Under the pieces are notes generated by a model. It did no database searches. It was not told the origin of the DNA and saw only the letters and a program-made list of their open reading frames with translations. Positions 8,188 through 18,860 of a stretch of 37,551 nucleotides of DNA are shown one piece after another (positions within the stretch are counted from its first letter, which is position 1; every line of letters starts with the position of its first letter). Location: positions 1 through 37,551 of the forward strand of contig CAINOE010000023.1 in NCBI GenBank assembly GCA_903851415.1, given 5' to 3'. This DNA is from an uncultured Rhodopila sp. Its GTDB lineage: Bacteria; Pseudomonadota; Alphaproteobacteria; Acetobacterales; Acetobacteraceae. The position numbers and the translations under genes are program-made.

Positions 8188-9393
8188 CTATCCCCCGAAC
8201 GCCGACAGCCCAGTCTGCGCCCGCCCGAGTATCAGCGCATGCACGTCATGCGTGCCTTCGTATGTGTTCACCGTCTCCAGATTCATCACGTGCCGGATCA
8301 CGTGGTACTCATCGACGATCCCGTTGCCGCCATGCATGTCCCGGGCGACCCGCGCGATGTCCAAAGCCTTGCCGCAGTTGTTGCGCTTCAGCAGGCTGAT
8401 CATCTCCGGCGCCGCATCGTGCTCGTCCATCAGCCGCCCGAGCCGCAGCACCGCGTGCAGGCCCAGCGTGATCTCGGTCTGCATGTCGGCCAGCTTCTTC
8501 TGGATCAACTGAGTCGCCGCCAGCGGGCGGCCGAACATCATCCGCTGCAGCGTATACTCCCGCGCCGCATGCCAGCAGAACTCCGCCGCACCCAGCGCGC
8601 CCCAGGCAATGCCGTAACGGGCGTTGTTCAAACAGGAGAACGGGCCGCGCAATCCCTTGACGTCCGGTAGCCGGTTCTCCGCCGGGACGAACACGTCCTG
8701 CATCATGATCATGCCGGTCACCGAAGCGCGCAGCGAAAACTTGCCTTCGATCTTCGGCTGCGTCAGGCCGGGCATGCCGCGTTCGAGGATGAAGCCACGG
8801 ATATCGCCGGCATCGTCCTTCGCCCACACCACCAGCACGTCCGCAATCGGCGAATTGGTGATCCAGGTCTTCGAGCCGCTCAGCAGGAAACCGCCATCCA
8901 CCGCCTTCGCCCGGGTGCGCATGGAAGCCGGGTCCGACCCCGCATCCGGCTCGGTCAGCCCGAAGCAGCCGACGAACTCGCCGCTGCGCAGTTTGGGCAG
9001 GTATTTCTGCCGCTGCTCCTCCGACCCGAACGCGTAGATCGGATACATCACCAACGAGGACTGCACCGAAAACGCCGAGCGATACCCCGAATCAACGCGC
9101 TCCACCTCGCGTGAGATCAGGCCGTAGCTGACGTAATTCACCCCGGCGCAGCCATAGCCTTCCAGGGTGGCGCCGAGGAAACCCATCTCGCCGAACTCGT
9201 TCATAATCTCGCGATCGAACTTTTCCAGCCGGTTCGCCATCAGGACGCGAGGGAACAGCTTCTCCTGGCAGAAATCATGCGCCGCATCCCGGATCGCCCG
9301 TTCATCCTCCGACAACGCGCCGTCCAGCCGCAACGGGTCTTCCCAGGCGAACCGGGAGAACGGGCTGGCGGGGCGGATAGGCGTATCATTCAT
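8188..9393 (-). CDS. gcdH: glutaryl-CoA dehydrogenase
   Basis: FAD-dependent acyl-CoA dehydrogenase (401 residues) that oxidatively decarboxylates glutaryl-CoA to crotonyl-CoA in lysine/tryptophan breakdown. Large blocks match the GCDH family, e.g. [15 protein letters not shown] (with the substrate-carboxylate arginine R105), [25 protein letters not shown] and [15 protein letters not shown]. The catalytic glutamate is E379 in [17 protein letters not shown]. Its ATG (9391-9393) overlaps the helicase stop as ATGA, so translation is coupled to the helicase. The electrons should pass to ETF, not encoded here. Confidence 0.97.
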   Translation of the reverse strand: MNDTPIRPASPFSRFAWEDPLRLDGALSEDERAIRDAAHDFCQEKLFPRVLMANRLEKFDREIMNEFGEMGFLGATLEGYGCAGVNYVSYGLISREVERVDSGYRSAFSVQSSLVMYPIYAFGSEEQRQKYLPKLRSGEFVGCFGLTEPDAGSDPASMRTRAKAVDGGFLLSGSKTWITNSPIADVLVVWAKDDAGDIRGFILERGMPGLTQPKIEGKFSLRASVTGMIMMQDVFVPAENRLPDVKGLRGPFSCLNNARYGIAWGALGAAEFCWHAAREYTLQRMMFGRPLAATQLIQKKLADMQTEITLGLHAVLRLGRLMDEHDAAPEMISLLKRNNCGKALDIARVARDMHGGNGIVDEYHVIRHVMNLETVNTYEGTHDVHALILGRAQTGLSAFGG

Positions 9394-11246
9394 GCGTCGG
9401 CCTCTCTGTTCTCCACGGTCACCGGCGTGCGGGTGCGCAGGAACATGAAGGCTGGCACATCATCCCCGAATCCGACAACAGACGGCCCGAGGTCGTCGTC
9501 TCGCCGGTAGCGCCGCGGCTCATCGCGCCGGTACTCGCCGCGATGCTCGTGTGACGGCTCCTCGCGCCGCGGCTCGCGCTCCCGGCGCGGTTCGCTGTGG
9601 GTGGCCGGACGCTCCGCCGCCAGCGGCAACTCCGCCCGCGGTTCCCGCTCAGCCACCGGCTTTTCCGCCCGCGGCCGATCGGCTCGGGTCCTGACGGGCT
9701 TTTCCTTGACTTCGCGCGGCTTGGCGGCGGCCTTCTTCGGCTCCGCCGGCTTGCTGCGCCCGCCGCGCCGCCGGCGGCCGTCCTTCTCCGCCCAATCGAC
9801 CGGATCGAGGCCCTCCACGATAATCGGCGGAATGGCGTGTCCGGTCAGCTTCTCGATCTGCTCGACATGGAAGCGGTCTTCCGGCGATGCGATGGTGAAG
9901 GCCCGCCCCTCAAGACCCGCCCGCCCTGTCCGCCCGATGCGGTGCACATAATCCTCGGCATGGATCGGCACGTCGAAGTTGAACACATGCGACAGGCCGC
10001 CGATGTCCAGGCCGCGCGCCGCGACGTCGCTGCACACGAGCAGCCGCAGCTCGTTCGCCTTGAATTTCTCCAGCGTTGCGAAGCGCAGCGTCTGCGCCAT
10101 GTCGCCGTGCAGCGCCCCGGCGTCGAAATGATGCTTCACCAGCGATTTGTGCAGGATATCGACGTCTTTCTTGCGGTTGCAGAAAATCAGCGCGTTCTGC
10201 ACGTTCTGCGAACGGATCAGCCGCCGAAGCGCCTCGCGCTTGTCGTGCTCGGCCACCAGAGCCAGGCCCTCGGTGATTGTCGTGGCCACCGAAGCGGCGC
10301 GGGAGACCGCGATCTCCTTCGGGTTGGTCAGGAACGCATCGACCAAGCGGCGGATCTCCGGTCCCATCGTGGCGGAGAAGAACAGCGTCTGCCGGGTCTT
10401 CGGCAGCAGTGAGACGATCTTCTCGACATCCGGGATGAAGCCCATGTCGAGCATCCGGTCCGCCTCATCGATCACCAGGATGCGGGTGTCGGAGAGCAGG
10501 ATCGACCCGCGGTCGAACATGTCGAGCAGACGGCCCGGGGTGGCGATCAGGACATCCACCCCCTTCATCAGGATGTCCTTCTGGTCGTTCATGCTCTCGC
10601 CGCCGATGATCAAAGCGTGCGTGAGTTTCAGGTACTTTCCGTACTGGACGAAATTCTCCGCCACCTGAAGCGCGAGTTCCCGTGTCGGCTCCAGGATCAG
10701 GCTGCGCGGCATGCGGGCGCGGGCGCGGGAGCCTGACAAAATGTCCAGCATCGGCAGGGTGAAGCCGGCGGTCTTGCCGGTGCCGGTCTGCGCCGTTCCC
10801 ATGACATCCCGGCCCATCAGCACGAACGGGATCGCCTGCTCCTGGATCGGGGTCGGGTGGCGGTAGCCCATCTCCGCGATCGCGCGCAAAACCTCCTCGG
10901 ACAAATGGAGATCGGCGAACACGGTCCGAGGCGGCTCCGGCGGCGGCCCTTCGGCAATCGGGATCAGCACCGTTTGTTCCTCATCGCCCGCACAGGCGGC
11001 CGATTCGACGCCGCTGTCGTGCTCTCCGGCCTCCGCGATGCCTGCCGCCCGCTCGGCGGCCGCGTCCTGCACCGCAGCCGCGGGAGCGGCCTCCGCCGGT
11101 TCGGTCGCGATCTCATCCGCCGCCGGCAATGCCGGCGCGGGTGTATCGATCAAGGCTTCGGCCGTCGCGGTGACGTTCGCTTCCGCGTCGGTCGTTTCGC
11201 GTGAGGCGGTGGTTGTGTCGTTCAAATCGGGTCCAGTCGGTGGCAT
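9390..11246 (-). CDS. DEAD-box ATP-dependent RNA helicase (RhlE-like)
   Basis: A 618-residue RNA helicase. Visible motifs are Q-motif [10 protein letters not shown] (131-140), Walker A AQTGTGKT (152-159), PTREL (187-191), TPGR (236-239), DEAD (260-263), then FFSATMG and [10 protein letters not shown]. The core is flanked by an Ala/Glu-rich N-terminal extension of about 108 residues and an Arg/Glu/Pro-rich tail of about 115 residues, which is probably disordered and RNA-binding. It is likely to act in rRNA maturation, mRNA decay or cold adaptation. Which paralogue group (RhlE or another) is an inference. The stop overlaps the gcdH start, forming a two-gene operon. Confidence 0.95.
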   Translation of the reverse strand: MPPTGPDLNDTTTASRETTDAEANVTATAEALIDTPAPALPAADEIATEPAEAAPAAAVQDAAAERAAGIAEAGEHDSGVESAACAGDEEQTVLIPIAEGPPPEPPRTVFADLHLSEEVLRAIAEMGYRHPTPIQEQAIPFVLMGRDVMGTAQTGTGKTAGFTLPMLDILSGSRARARMPRSLILEPTRELALQVAENFVQYGKYLKLTHALIIGGESMNDQKDILMKGVDVLIATPGRLLDMFDRGSILLSDTRILVIDEADRMLDMGFIPDVEKIVSLLPKTRQTLFFSATMGPEIRRLVDAFLTNPKEIAVSRAASVATTITEGLALVAEHDKREALRRLIRSQNVQNALIFCNRKKDVDILHKSLVKHHFDAGALHGDMAQTLRFATLEKFKANELRLLVCSDVAARGLDIGGLSHVFNFDVPIHAEDYVHRIGRTGRAGLEGRAFTIASPEDRFHVEQIEKLTGHAIPPIIVEGLDPVDWAEKDGRRRRGGRSKPAEPKKAAAKPREVKEKPVRTRADRPRAEKPVAEREPRAELPLAAERPATHSEPRREREPRREEPSHEHRGEYRRDEPRRYRRDDDLGPSVVGFGDDVPAFMFLRTRTPVTVENREADA

Positions 11247-12275
11247 GGGTACTGTTCATGGCACGGAATACGCGCCCATTGGTCCAGCGCACTGCGCGCA
11301 AGCCGGGTGCCAGCATCCGCTCGCGTGATCCGCGGGGTATCGGGACTGCCAGGGTAAAAGTCAAGGATGGACCGCGCATCATCCGGGCAATCCACGGCAT
11401 CGCTTCCCGCCGGATAACCGGACGGCTCAGGATATCCCGGCGCGCCGCCTTTTTTCAGGCACGCGGCTCCAATTACGGGATGGGCCTTTCGTGACCGGTC
11501 TAGCCAGCTTCACGCCCGTCCAGGGAGTCGATGCGGTGCCAAAATGGCGCCGCCGCGGCGACAGGAGCGGCGTGTGGCCGATCAATCTCTTTCGAGAGAT
11601 AGATTCTCGTTCTCGTGGCGTCAATGATGTACGCTGCGCTCCCGATAGACAAAAGCCGGCGAGCCGACGCTCGGCGCGGCGATCGAAAACACAGGCGTAT
11701 ACCACGCCCGCAATGGCGTGAGAAACGCGCTCGGTCATTCCACCGGATTCTCGATGACGGGCCGCCCCAGCCGGCTGAACTCCCGAAGCTTATGCGTTAA
11801 TCAGCATTGCCAGCCTGGAACAGGCATGTGCCCGTGCAGACGGGTCAGTCGGGCCGATCGGCTCGCGTTCCGCTTCGAGCGCCGCACACATGGCGCCATA
11901 GTCGTAATGCGCGGCGCGCCGAACGGCAGCACGACGATCGTTGAACGAAGCGCCTCAGGCCGGTTCGTTGCGTGATTCTCCGGCCGTGATGATCCTGATA
12001 CGGATGACCGCTTCGCGGGGACGCCGCTGTCTCTCCGCTGCCCGTGCCGCGGATTGCGGATCAGGTCGCGAACGATGTCGGGGTGCAACATCGTCTTGTG
12101 GCCGGCCCCGCCGCCGCCGGCGTTTGGCGCTTACAACGGTCGTTGAATCGGCGGAAGAGAATGGGCTAGATTTGCCTTCCGAGATAATGTGGTGCCTAAA
12201 ACATTGGCAGGCGCAACCCTGCGCACGGCGGTGGCATGCCGGCCAGGCGGTTTCAGCAGATGGATCGAAACACTC
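11247..12275. other. gene-free stretch of about 1 kb
   Basis: Several short frames exist on both strands, but none has a recognisable motif, good ribosome-binding site or consistent codon use. The segment between about 11480 and 12150 has more mixed composition than the neighbouring genes and may be decayed coding sequence. It should hold the helicase promoter on the left and the sensor promoter on the right. Confidence 0.5.
12143..12172 (+). promoter_or_regulatory. possible promoter before the PAS sensor gene
   Basis: TTGAAT (12143-12148), an 18-bp spacer and TAGATT (12167-12172). Each hexamer matches four of six consensus bases. It lies about 100 bp upstream of the chosen start at 12276. 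A weak prediction. Confidence 0.3.
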
Positions 12276-13865
12276 ATGAGCAACAGTTCCAAGCACCGTA
12301 GCGGGCGGCGGACCGGGTCCACGTCGGCGCGGTTCAAGCCGTCCGAGCTCGTCCCGGTTGATGCGGGCCGGCGGCCCACCTTCACCCTGGCGAATAAGTT
12401 GGGCAGCATTGCGGTCGGTTTGGTGGCCCTTGCCTTGATCGTACTCATCTGGATTGTGACCGGTCCCGTGATCGCGGAACAAGGTGCGGGAATCCGCGAG
12501 CGGGCAGAGAAGTCCCTGACCGCGCAGGCGGCCACGCTCGCCGAGACCATCTCGAATGAGCTTCGAATGATCGACCAGAGCCTGACGATCATTCAGGCCG
12601 CCTGGAAACAGGACAGCGAAAGCGTCGATCTGATCAAATGGCAGCAGAAGATGCCGGCGCTGACCGGGGTTGCCGACGACCTTTTCATCGCTGACGAGAA
12701 CAGCATTATTCGCCAGGACATAATACCGCAAGCGGTAGGCCAGGGCGTTGGCGCGGCATACGTAAGGTTCCCGCATGGAGTACTCGAAACGTTCCAAAGC
12801 AACGGCAGCAGCGAAACGGACTCGTTGCTGATCCAGGGCACGGGCGGCCCGCCTGTCGATGCGCGGCAGTTCCTGATGTATCTCGTCAGGCCGCTGGATC
12901 ATCCGAAGGGCTGGCACGTCGGGGCATCGTATCACTCGGCCGAGCTGACCAGGCTCTTCGCGCAGGCGGCGCTTGGTTTTAATCCGGTGGTCGCGCTGGT
13001 TGAAACGCAGCATGGCAATGTGCAGGCCGTCGTTGGGCCGACGGCGCGCAGGCCGAAGACCGACCTCTCGAAATCGCCCCTGTATGCGGCGATGGTGCGG
13101 GACAATAGCGGAACCTGGCTCGGGCCGACCGGGATAGACGACGTCGAGAGGCTGCACGCGTTCCACCGCGTCCCGCACCGTGACATGATCGTGGTTGTAG
13201 CGGCGACCTGGGACGAGGTGATGGAGCCGGCCAACGACCTCGCAGCGGCCACGCGCGTCCTGGCCGGAATCGCCACGGCGCTCGTGCTCGCCATCGCCGC
13301 AGTGGTTATCTGGGAGCTTTATACCATTGGCCGCCGTCGCCGCCGTGAAAAAATCTACGACCGGAATAGAGCGGAAGTCGAGCGGCTTCGGTCGGAGGAG
13401 GCCGTCTTCACCGCGCATGCCCAGTTGAACGCCGCACGGCTGAATGCGGTCGTCGCCAACGCCTCGGACGGACTCGCCCTGTTCGATTCCGGCCAGCGTC
13501 TCCTGCAATGGAATTTTGCCTTTGCCCGCGGCATCGGCATCGTGCCGCGGCAGGAGATGCCGCTCGATGCCATGCTCCGCGAACAGATCGCGTCGGCAGA
13601 CGCAGACCGCAGCGAAACCGACAGCGACGCGGAGGTCGCGCGCCGCGGCAGTTTGCTCCGAGCCGGCGATCCCGCCGGTCTGCCGGTCAAGGGCCCGGGT
13701 GGCGAGGCACTGATCCTCCGCGGCCTGCCAATTGAGCAGGGCGGATTCGTTCTTTTGCTCAACGGATTTACCACATGGCAGCCGGCGCCGATGCCAAGCC
13801 CGCAGAAGACGCCCGGCGATGGCATCAACCCGGCGCCGCTTACGCCCGCGCCGGTAGATTGGTGA
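12276..13865 (+). CDS. membrane sensor protein, periplasmic Cache-like domain plus PAS, no output domain
   Basis: A 529-residue protein from the ATG at 12276; a GTG at 12189 would add 29 residues. Layout: basic cytoplasmic N-terminus, membrane segment about 44-66, periplasmic domain about 67-325 of the double-Cache kind seen in sensor kinases, second membrane segment about 327-349 followed by RRRRR. A short helix then leads to a PAS-like domain about 383-495 (NASDGLALFDSGQRLLQWN). The last 30 residues are a Pro-rich tail. No histidine kinase, GGDEF, EAL or MCP domain follows. The stop is normal and the next gene, lrgB, is convergent 8 bp later, so this is either an orphan input module or a kinase that lost its output part. 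Confidence 0.8.
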   Translation: MSNSSKHRSGRRTGSTSARFKPSELVPVDAGRRPTFTLANKLGSIAVGLVALALIVLIWIVTGPVIAEQGAGIRERAEKSLTAQAATLAETISNELRMIDQSLTIIQAAWKQDSESVDLIKWQQKMPALTGVADDLFIADENSIIRQDIIPQAVGQGVGAAYVRFPHGVLETFQSNGSSETDSLLIQGTGGPPVDARQFLMYLVRPLDHPKGWHVGASYHSAELTRLFAQAALGFNPVVALVETQHGNVQAVVGPTARRPKTDLSKSPLYAAMVRDNSGTWLGPTGIDDVERLHAFHRVPHRDMIVVVAATWDEVMEPANDLAAATRVLAGIATALVLAIAAVVIWELYTIGRRRRREKIYDRNRAEVERLRSEEAVFTAHAQLNAARLNAVVANASDGLALFDSGQRLLQWNFAFARGIGIVPRQEMPLDAMLREQIASADADRSETDSDAEVARRGSLLRAGDPAGLPVKGPGGEALILRGLPIEQGGFVLLLNGFTTWQPAPMPSPQKTPGDGINPAPLTPAPVDW

Positions 13866-13873
13866 GCGGCTTT

Positions 13874-14581
13874 CTATAGCAGAAGGGGAACGATCACCGC
13901 CGTCAGCAGCGCGTTGAGGCCCATCGCGATGCCGGCGAACGTGCCGGAAAGTGGATCCACCTGGAACGCCCGCGCGGTGCCGATGCCATGCGCGGCGAGC
14001 CCGGCGGCGAATCCCCGCGCCCGCTTGTCGGTGATCCGCAGCCGGTCCAGCAACGGCGTGACGATGATGGCGCCGAGGATTCCGGTGAGAATCACCAGCA
14101 CCGCGGTCAGCGCCGGGTCGCCGCCGAGCCGCCCGGAAATGCCCATCGCCACCGCGGCGGTCACCGACTTCGGTGCGATCGAGATGACGACCGAGGCGGG
14201 CGCCCCCAGCAGCCGGGCGATCAGCACCGCCGATACCAGCGCGGTCAGCGAACCGGCAATCAGGGCGCACGCCATCGGCAGGATGGATCGCGCCACCATC
14301 CGGCGATGCTGATACAGCGGGATCGCCAGCGCCACCGTCGCCGGGCCGAGCAGGAAATGGATGAACTGGGCGCCGTCGAAATACGTCGCATAGGGCGTGC
14401 CGGTGCCGCGCACCAGCAGCCCGACAAGGCACATCGACATCAGCACCGGATTGGCCAGCGGCGCCCGGCGCAGCGCCGCGGCGATCCGGTCGCACAGGCA
14501 ATAGGCCAGGATCGTCACCGTGAGCCATAGCAGCGGCGACCGCGCCAAATACACCCAGAGCGCGAAGACATCCTCATGCAT
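13874..14581 (-). CDS. lrgB: LrgB/CidB family membrane protein
   Basis: A 235-residue multi-pass inner-membrane protein of the LrgB family. The typical conserved stretches are present: LLGPATVALAIPLYQ, SVTAAVAMGISGRLGG and AAHGIGTARAFQ. LrgAB/CidAB pairs are linked to murein hydrolase control, programmed lysis and, in some bacteria and plastids, export of small organic acids such as pyruvate or glycolate. The start overlaps the end of lrgA by 8 nt. The direct substrate in this organism is unknown. Confidence 0.92.
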   Translation of the reverse strand: MHEDVFALWVYLARSPLLWLTVTILAYCLCDRIAAALRRAPLANPVLMSMCLVGLLVRGTGTPYATYFDGAQFIHFLLGPATVALAIPLYQHRRMVARSILPMACALIAGSLTALVSAVLIARLLGAPASVVISIAPKSVTAAVAMGISGRLGGDPALTAVLVILTGILGAIIVTPLLDRLRITDKRARGFAAGLAAHGIGTARAFQVDPLSGTFAGIAMGLNALLTAVIVPLLL

Positions 14582-14945
14582 GGAGGCGGCGCGCCACGAA
14601 GTGAAAGACCCAGGCTGTCACCGCCAGGCTGAGGACGGTTGAAACCAGCAGCGACAACGCAATGGCCAGCGCATTGCCGGCCAGCACGTCAAGCCGCTGC
14701 ACCACGCCCACTCCGGCCGGGATGAACAGCAGCGACAGGTGCGACAGGATGCCCCGGCCGGTGTTTTCGAACGTCCCGTCGCGCAGCTCCGACGGCATCC
14801 AGCGCAGCGTCTGGTCTCGGGCCAGTAGCAGCAGCAGGCACAGAACCATGCCGATGACCGGGCCGGGCACCGGCAGGTCCGTTGCGTGGGTGATCGCCTC
14901 GCCGGCAAGCTGGCAGAGCAGGATCAGGCCGAGGCTGAGCAGCAT
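14574..14945 (-). CDS. lrgA: CidA/LrgA family holin-like protein
   Basis: A 123-residue protein with four predicted membrane helices. The family signature is PVPGPVIGMVLCLLLLL, followed by LSLLFIPAGVGVV. It partners with LrgB (8-nt overlap). It starts only 12 bp after the thiolase stop, so the three genes probably form one transcript. That suggests a metabolic export role rather than a lysis role, but this is inference from context. Confidence 0.92.
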   Translation of the reverse strand: MLLSLGLILLCQLAGEAITHATDLPVPGPVIGMVLCLLLLLARDQTLRWMPSELRDGTFENTGRGILSHLSLLFIPAGVGVVQRLDVLAGNALAIALSLLVSTVLSLAVTAWVFHFVARRLHA

Positions 14946-14957
14946 CGCGGCGCCGGT

Positions 14958-16160
<1,203 letters not shown>

Positions 16161-16344
16161 GGATGTTGCTCCCCTTTTGAACCGGCGGACGTCAGGGGAG
16201 TGTTAATCGTTTGGCGGGCGCGGCGCCAGCCGCGGTCCGGAGCTGCTGCGGGGCGGTCCTGTCGTCAAGGCGATACCGATCGCTTCGCAATGATACCGCT
16301 CAGGTCATGGGCATGAATATTAAACGAGTTGCTTCGCTTTGATG

Positions 16345-16374
16345 TTGACATCCCGGACCTCGCGCCGGTTAAGG
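16345..16374 (+). promoter_or_regulatory. possible promoter for the 16433 gene
   Basis: A perfect TTGACA at 16345-16350, an 18-bp spacer and TTAAGG at 16369-16374. It lies about 60 bp before the start codon and 60 bp after an AT-richer patch. The -10 box is poor, as is common in GC-rich Alphaproteobacteria. Confidence 0.4.
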
Positions 16375-16432
16375 TGCGAAGCAAAAACGTTCCGGCTATT
16401 CTGATGCGGGAGCGGACAAACAGGGGGTGCGC

Positions 16433-17338
16433 ATGAGTATCAAGGGCCAGGTCAACCTGATCAATAATCCGCAGCTTTTTTTCGGTGAGCTTCTTCTCGG
16501 CAATGGCGCGACGCCGACGGGCGGATTCGTTGCCGCCAAGGTTTCCGGGCTGGCGGCCGAACTTATAGGACTTCTGCCGGGTTCGGTGCCGGCGGGCGCC
16601 CTTCCTTTGCCGCCAATCCCGATCCCCGTGACTGCGAACGTTAGCGCGGCGGACGGAACCTTCACGCTGCCTGACTTCCCGCCGGAATTTTCCAAGATCC
16701 AAACGGTAACCCTTCGCCTGCTCCTGAACGGGCGCCCGTTCTACCGGACGGAGTGGTTTCCGCGTGCCCATATAAACAAGACTCTGTCGGCGTTTGTCTA
16801 TCAGCCGTCCTTGCCGAAAACCGACGGGATCAAAGCCGGAGATGTGAGCAAAGGCCTGGCGGACGCCGGTCTTCCGGCGGGTACTGCTCTCGTGGCCAAC
16901 CCGTCGGGCATTTTCGTCGGTGCGTCGCAATCGGGGGTGGATGCAGGTTTCGGCGTCGCCCTGATCCCGGACAACTCATCGAACCTTTCCCTGTTCTTCG
17001 ACCTGGCGCTGAATGGCTACAACATCCATGTCGGATTGCCGGCGGCCTGCGGCACGAATGCGGACGCCATTTTGGCCGGGATCAAGTCGCAGCTTCAGAC
17101 CTCCGGCTCCGCGGTCAACGGCGTCGTGTCGGACGCACTCAGCACGGCCTGCGAGTCGCCGCCGCTGGGTCTCAGCCCGGACGCCACGAAGAAACTCCTC
17201 GGTCTCGTTTCCATCCAGTTTATCTCGGTGACCTATCCCGTGCCGATGCCCGGGCATCTGTGGTCGTTGTCGGATAAGTCGGATCAGACCATCGTTGCGG
17301 CGCCCCAACTGACGCTCGGGTTTCCCCGCGCGTTCTGA
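16433..17338 (+). CDS. hypothetical protein of unknown function
   Basis: A 301-residue protein I do not recognise. The ATG at 16433 has AGGGGGT about 5 nt upstream and is preferred to the GTG at 16427. No signal peptide or membrane segment is seen. The first 120 residues look beta-rich and may include a carboxypeptidase-regulatory-like sandwich (GNGATPTGGFVAAK, then SAADGTFTLPDF). The middle has many Ser/Gly/Asn, with two cysteines at LPAACGT and STACESPP. Codon use matches the neighbours. It is monocistronic, followed by a strong hairpin. Confidence 0.75.
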   Translation: MSIKGQVNLINNPQLFFGELLLGNGATPTGGFVAAKVSGLAAELIGLLPGSVPAGALPLPPIPIPVTANVSAADGTFTLPDFPPEFSKIQTVTLRLLLNGRPFYRTEWFPRAHINKTLSAFVYQPSLPKTDGIKAGDVSKGLADAGLPAGTALVANPSGIFVGASQSGVDAGFGVALIPDNSSNLSLFFDLALNGYNIHVGLPAACGTNADAILAGIKSQLQTSGSAVNGVVSDALSTACESPPLGLSPDATKKLLGLVSIQFISVTYPVPMPGHLWSLSDKSDQTIVAAPQLTLGFPRAF

Positions 17339-17342
17339 CTTC

Positions 17343-17380
17343 CCCGCATCGGCCTCGCCTGCGGGCGGGGCCGATGCGGG
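17343..17380 (+). terminator. hairpin terminator after the 16433 gene
   Basis: CCCGCATCGGCC (17343-17354) pairs perfectly with GGCCGATGCGGG (17369-17380) around a 14-nt loop, directly after the stop. Only a short TCTT follows, so termination strength is uncertain. Confidence 0.6.
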
Positions 17381-17432
17381 TCTTGCGCTCACCTGGCAGG
17401 GCGTTACCCTTCCTTGAACGGAGGGAACGGCA

Positions 17433-18251
17433 ATGCTCAGCATGGCGGGAAAAGTCGCAATCGTTGCCGGAGCCGGGTCGGTTGGCCCGCCCGGCGGCGC
17501 GATCTGGGGCAACGGCAGGGCGACGGCGATCCTGCTGGCGCGGCAGGGCGCATCCGTCTTCCTGCTCGACATCGACGCCGACGCGATGGGCGAGACCAAG
17601 GCCATTATCGAGAGCGAAGGGGGCGTTTGCGCGACGCAGTGCTGCGACATGACGGTCGCCGCCGAAGTCGGGGAAATGGTACGGGCATGTATTGACCGTT
17701 TCAGGCGGATCGACATCCTGGTCAACAACGTCGGCGGTTCCGCCCCTGGCGATCCCGTAACAATGACCGAGCAAACCTGGGACCAGCAGATCGACCTGAA
17801 TTTGAAAACCACTTTTTTGGGCTGCAAGTTTGTGTTGCCGGTCATGGTGGAGCAGGGCAGGGGGGCGATCGTGAACATCGCCTCGGTGTCGGGGATGCGG
17901 AATGATTTTCTGAGCGGCCGATCGCATGCCGCGTATAGTGCGGCCAAGGCGGGGGTAATACAGTTTTCCCGGTCTGTCGCCGGAACGTACGCGCGGCAGG
18001 GCATCCGGGTGAACACTGTGGTGCCGGGACTGATGCATACCCCGCTGGTAGAACATCGGCTGGCCCGCTCGGTTGGCGGCAATGATGTTCAGAAACTGAT
18101 CGATGCCCGCAACGCGGCGGTGCCGATGGGGCATATGGGCGACGCCATGGATGTTGCGCACGCGGTGTTGTTTTTGGCCTCGGACGAGGCTCGGTTCATT
18201 ACGGCGACAGAGATCATCGTGGATGGCGGCAGCAGCGCGGCGATGCCCTAA
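17433..18251 (+). CDS. SDR family NAD(P)-dependent oxidoreductase
   Basis: A 272-residue short-chain dehydrogenase/reductase with Rossmann fold. The cofactor loop is unusual: GAGSVGPPGGAIWGNGRA (about residues 13-30) replaces the compact TGxxxGxG. Other SDR marks are conventional: LVNNVGG (about 96-102), catalytic serine near S153, Y168-x3-K172 (AAYSAAKAG) and the PG motif after VNTV. D47 after the second strand (LLDID) favours NAD over NADP. The ATG at 17433 follows GGAGGGAA. Its stop codon is interleaved with that of the convergent carbonic anhydrase. The substrate is unknown. Confidence 0.93.
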   Translation: MLSMAGKVAIVAGAGSVGPPGGAIWGNGRATAILLARQGASVFLLDIDADAMGETKAIIESEGGVCATQCCDMTVAAEVGEMVRACIDRFRRIDILVNNVGGSAPGDPVTMTEQTWDQQIDLNLKTTFLGCKFVLPVMVEQGRGAIVNIASVSGMRNDFLSGRSHAAYSAAKAGVIQFSRSVAGTYARQGIRVNTVVPGLMHTPLVEHRLARSVGGNDVQKLIDARNAAVPMGHMGDAMDVAHAVLFLASDEARFITATEIIVDGGSSAAMP

Positions 18252-18859
18252 CCGCTGTCCGACAAAGCAATCGAGACGTTCAGGTCGGTGACCAACCCGT
18301 TTTCCAATGAATACACCCAGCCATGCACGGTGATGTCCTGCCCGCGCGCCCAGGCTTCCTGAAGGAACACGTCGGAGGCGACATTCTTCACCTGCCGCAT
18401 CACGTTCAGCTCGCAAAGCCGGTCCAGCATCTTCTGCCGATCGGCGATGGCTTCCAGCGTCTCGCGGTTTTCGGCGTAGATTTCGCGGATCGGATGCAGC
18501 CAGTGGTCCACCAGCCCGCGCCGCTTGCCGTCCACCGCGGCGGCGACGCCTCCGCAACCGTAATGACCAACCACCAGGATGTGCCGGACCTTCAGCACAT
18601 CGACGGCGAACTGTAGCACCGACAGGTAGTTGGCGTCCTGCGGCGGCGCCAGGTTGCCGACGTTGCGGTGAACAAACAGTTCGCCCGGGTCGAGATCGAC
18701 GATCTCGTTCGCCGGCACCCGGCTGTCGGAGCAGCCGATCCAGAGGTATTCGGGGGTTTGCTGGGCGACGAGGCGCTTGAAGAAGTCGGCGTCAGCCGCG
18801 ACTTTGCGCGCGGCCCAGGCCCGGTTTTTCGCCTTCAGGTTATCCAGCATCTTCCCCAT
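18248..18859 (-). CDS. can: beta-class carbonic anhydrase
   Basis: Zinc enzyme interconverting CO2 and bicarbonate, 203 residues. Ligands and dyad are clear: C43-S-D45-S-R47, H99 and C102 in VVGHYGCGG, at nearly the same positions as E. coli Can. The ATG lies one base after the MFS transporter stop (TGA-A-ATG), so the two are translationally coupled. A role in supplying or removing bicarbonate in connection with the transporter is suggested by context only. Confidence 0.96.
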   Translation of the reverse strand: MGKMLDNLKAKNRAWAARKVAADADFFKRLVAQQTPEYLWIGCSDSRVPANEIVDLDPGELFVHRNVGNLAPPQDANYLSVLQFAVDVLKVRHILVVGHYGCGGVAAAVDGKRRGLVDHWLHPIREIYAENRETLEAIADRQKMLDRLCELNVMRQVKNVASDVFLQEAWARGQDITVHGWVYSLENGLVTDLNVSIALSDSG

Positions 18860-18860
18860 T

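Noticed and set aside
11441..11460. ggcgcgcc followed by TTTTTT, terminator-like
   Set aside because: The palindrome has no loop and no gene ends just before it on that strand.
11427..12091. small frames on both strands in the 1-kb gap
   Set aside because: No motif, no good ribosome-binding site and Arg-rich composition typical of chance frames.
11955..14528. 857-codon open frame on the minus strand across the PAS sensor and lrgB
   Set aside because: Its first part is the complement-frame reading of lrgB and the rest is antisense to the sensor gene. No coherent protein.
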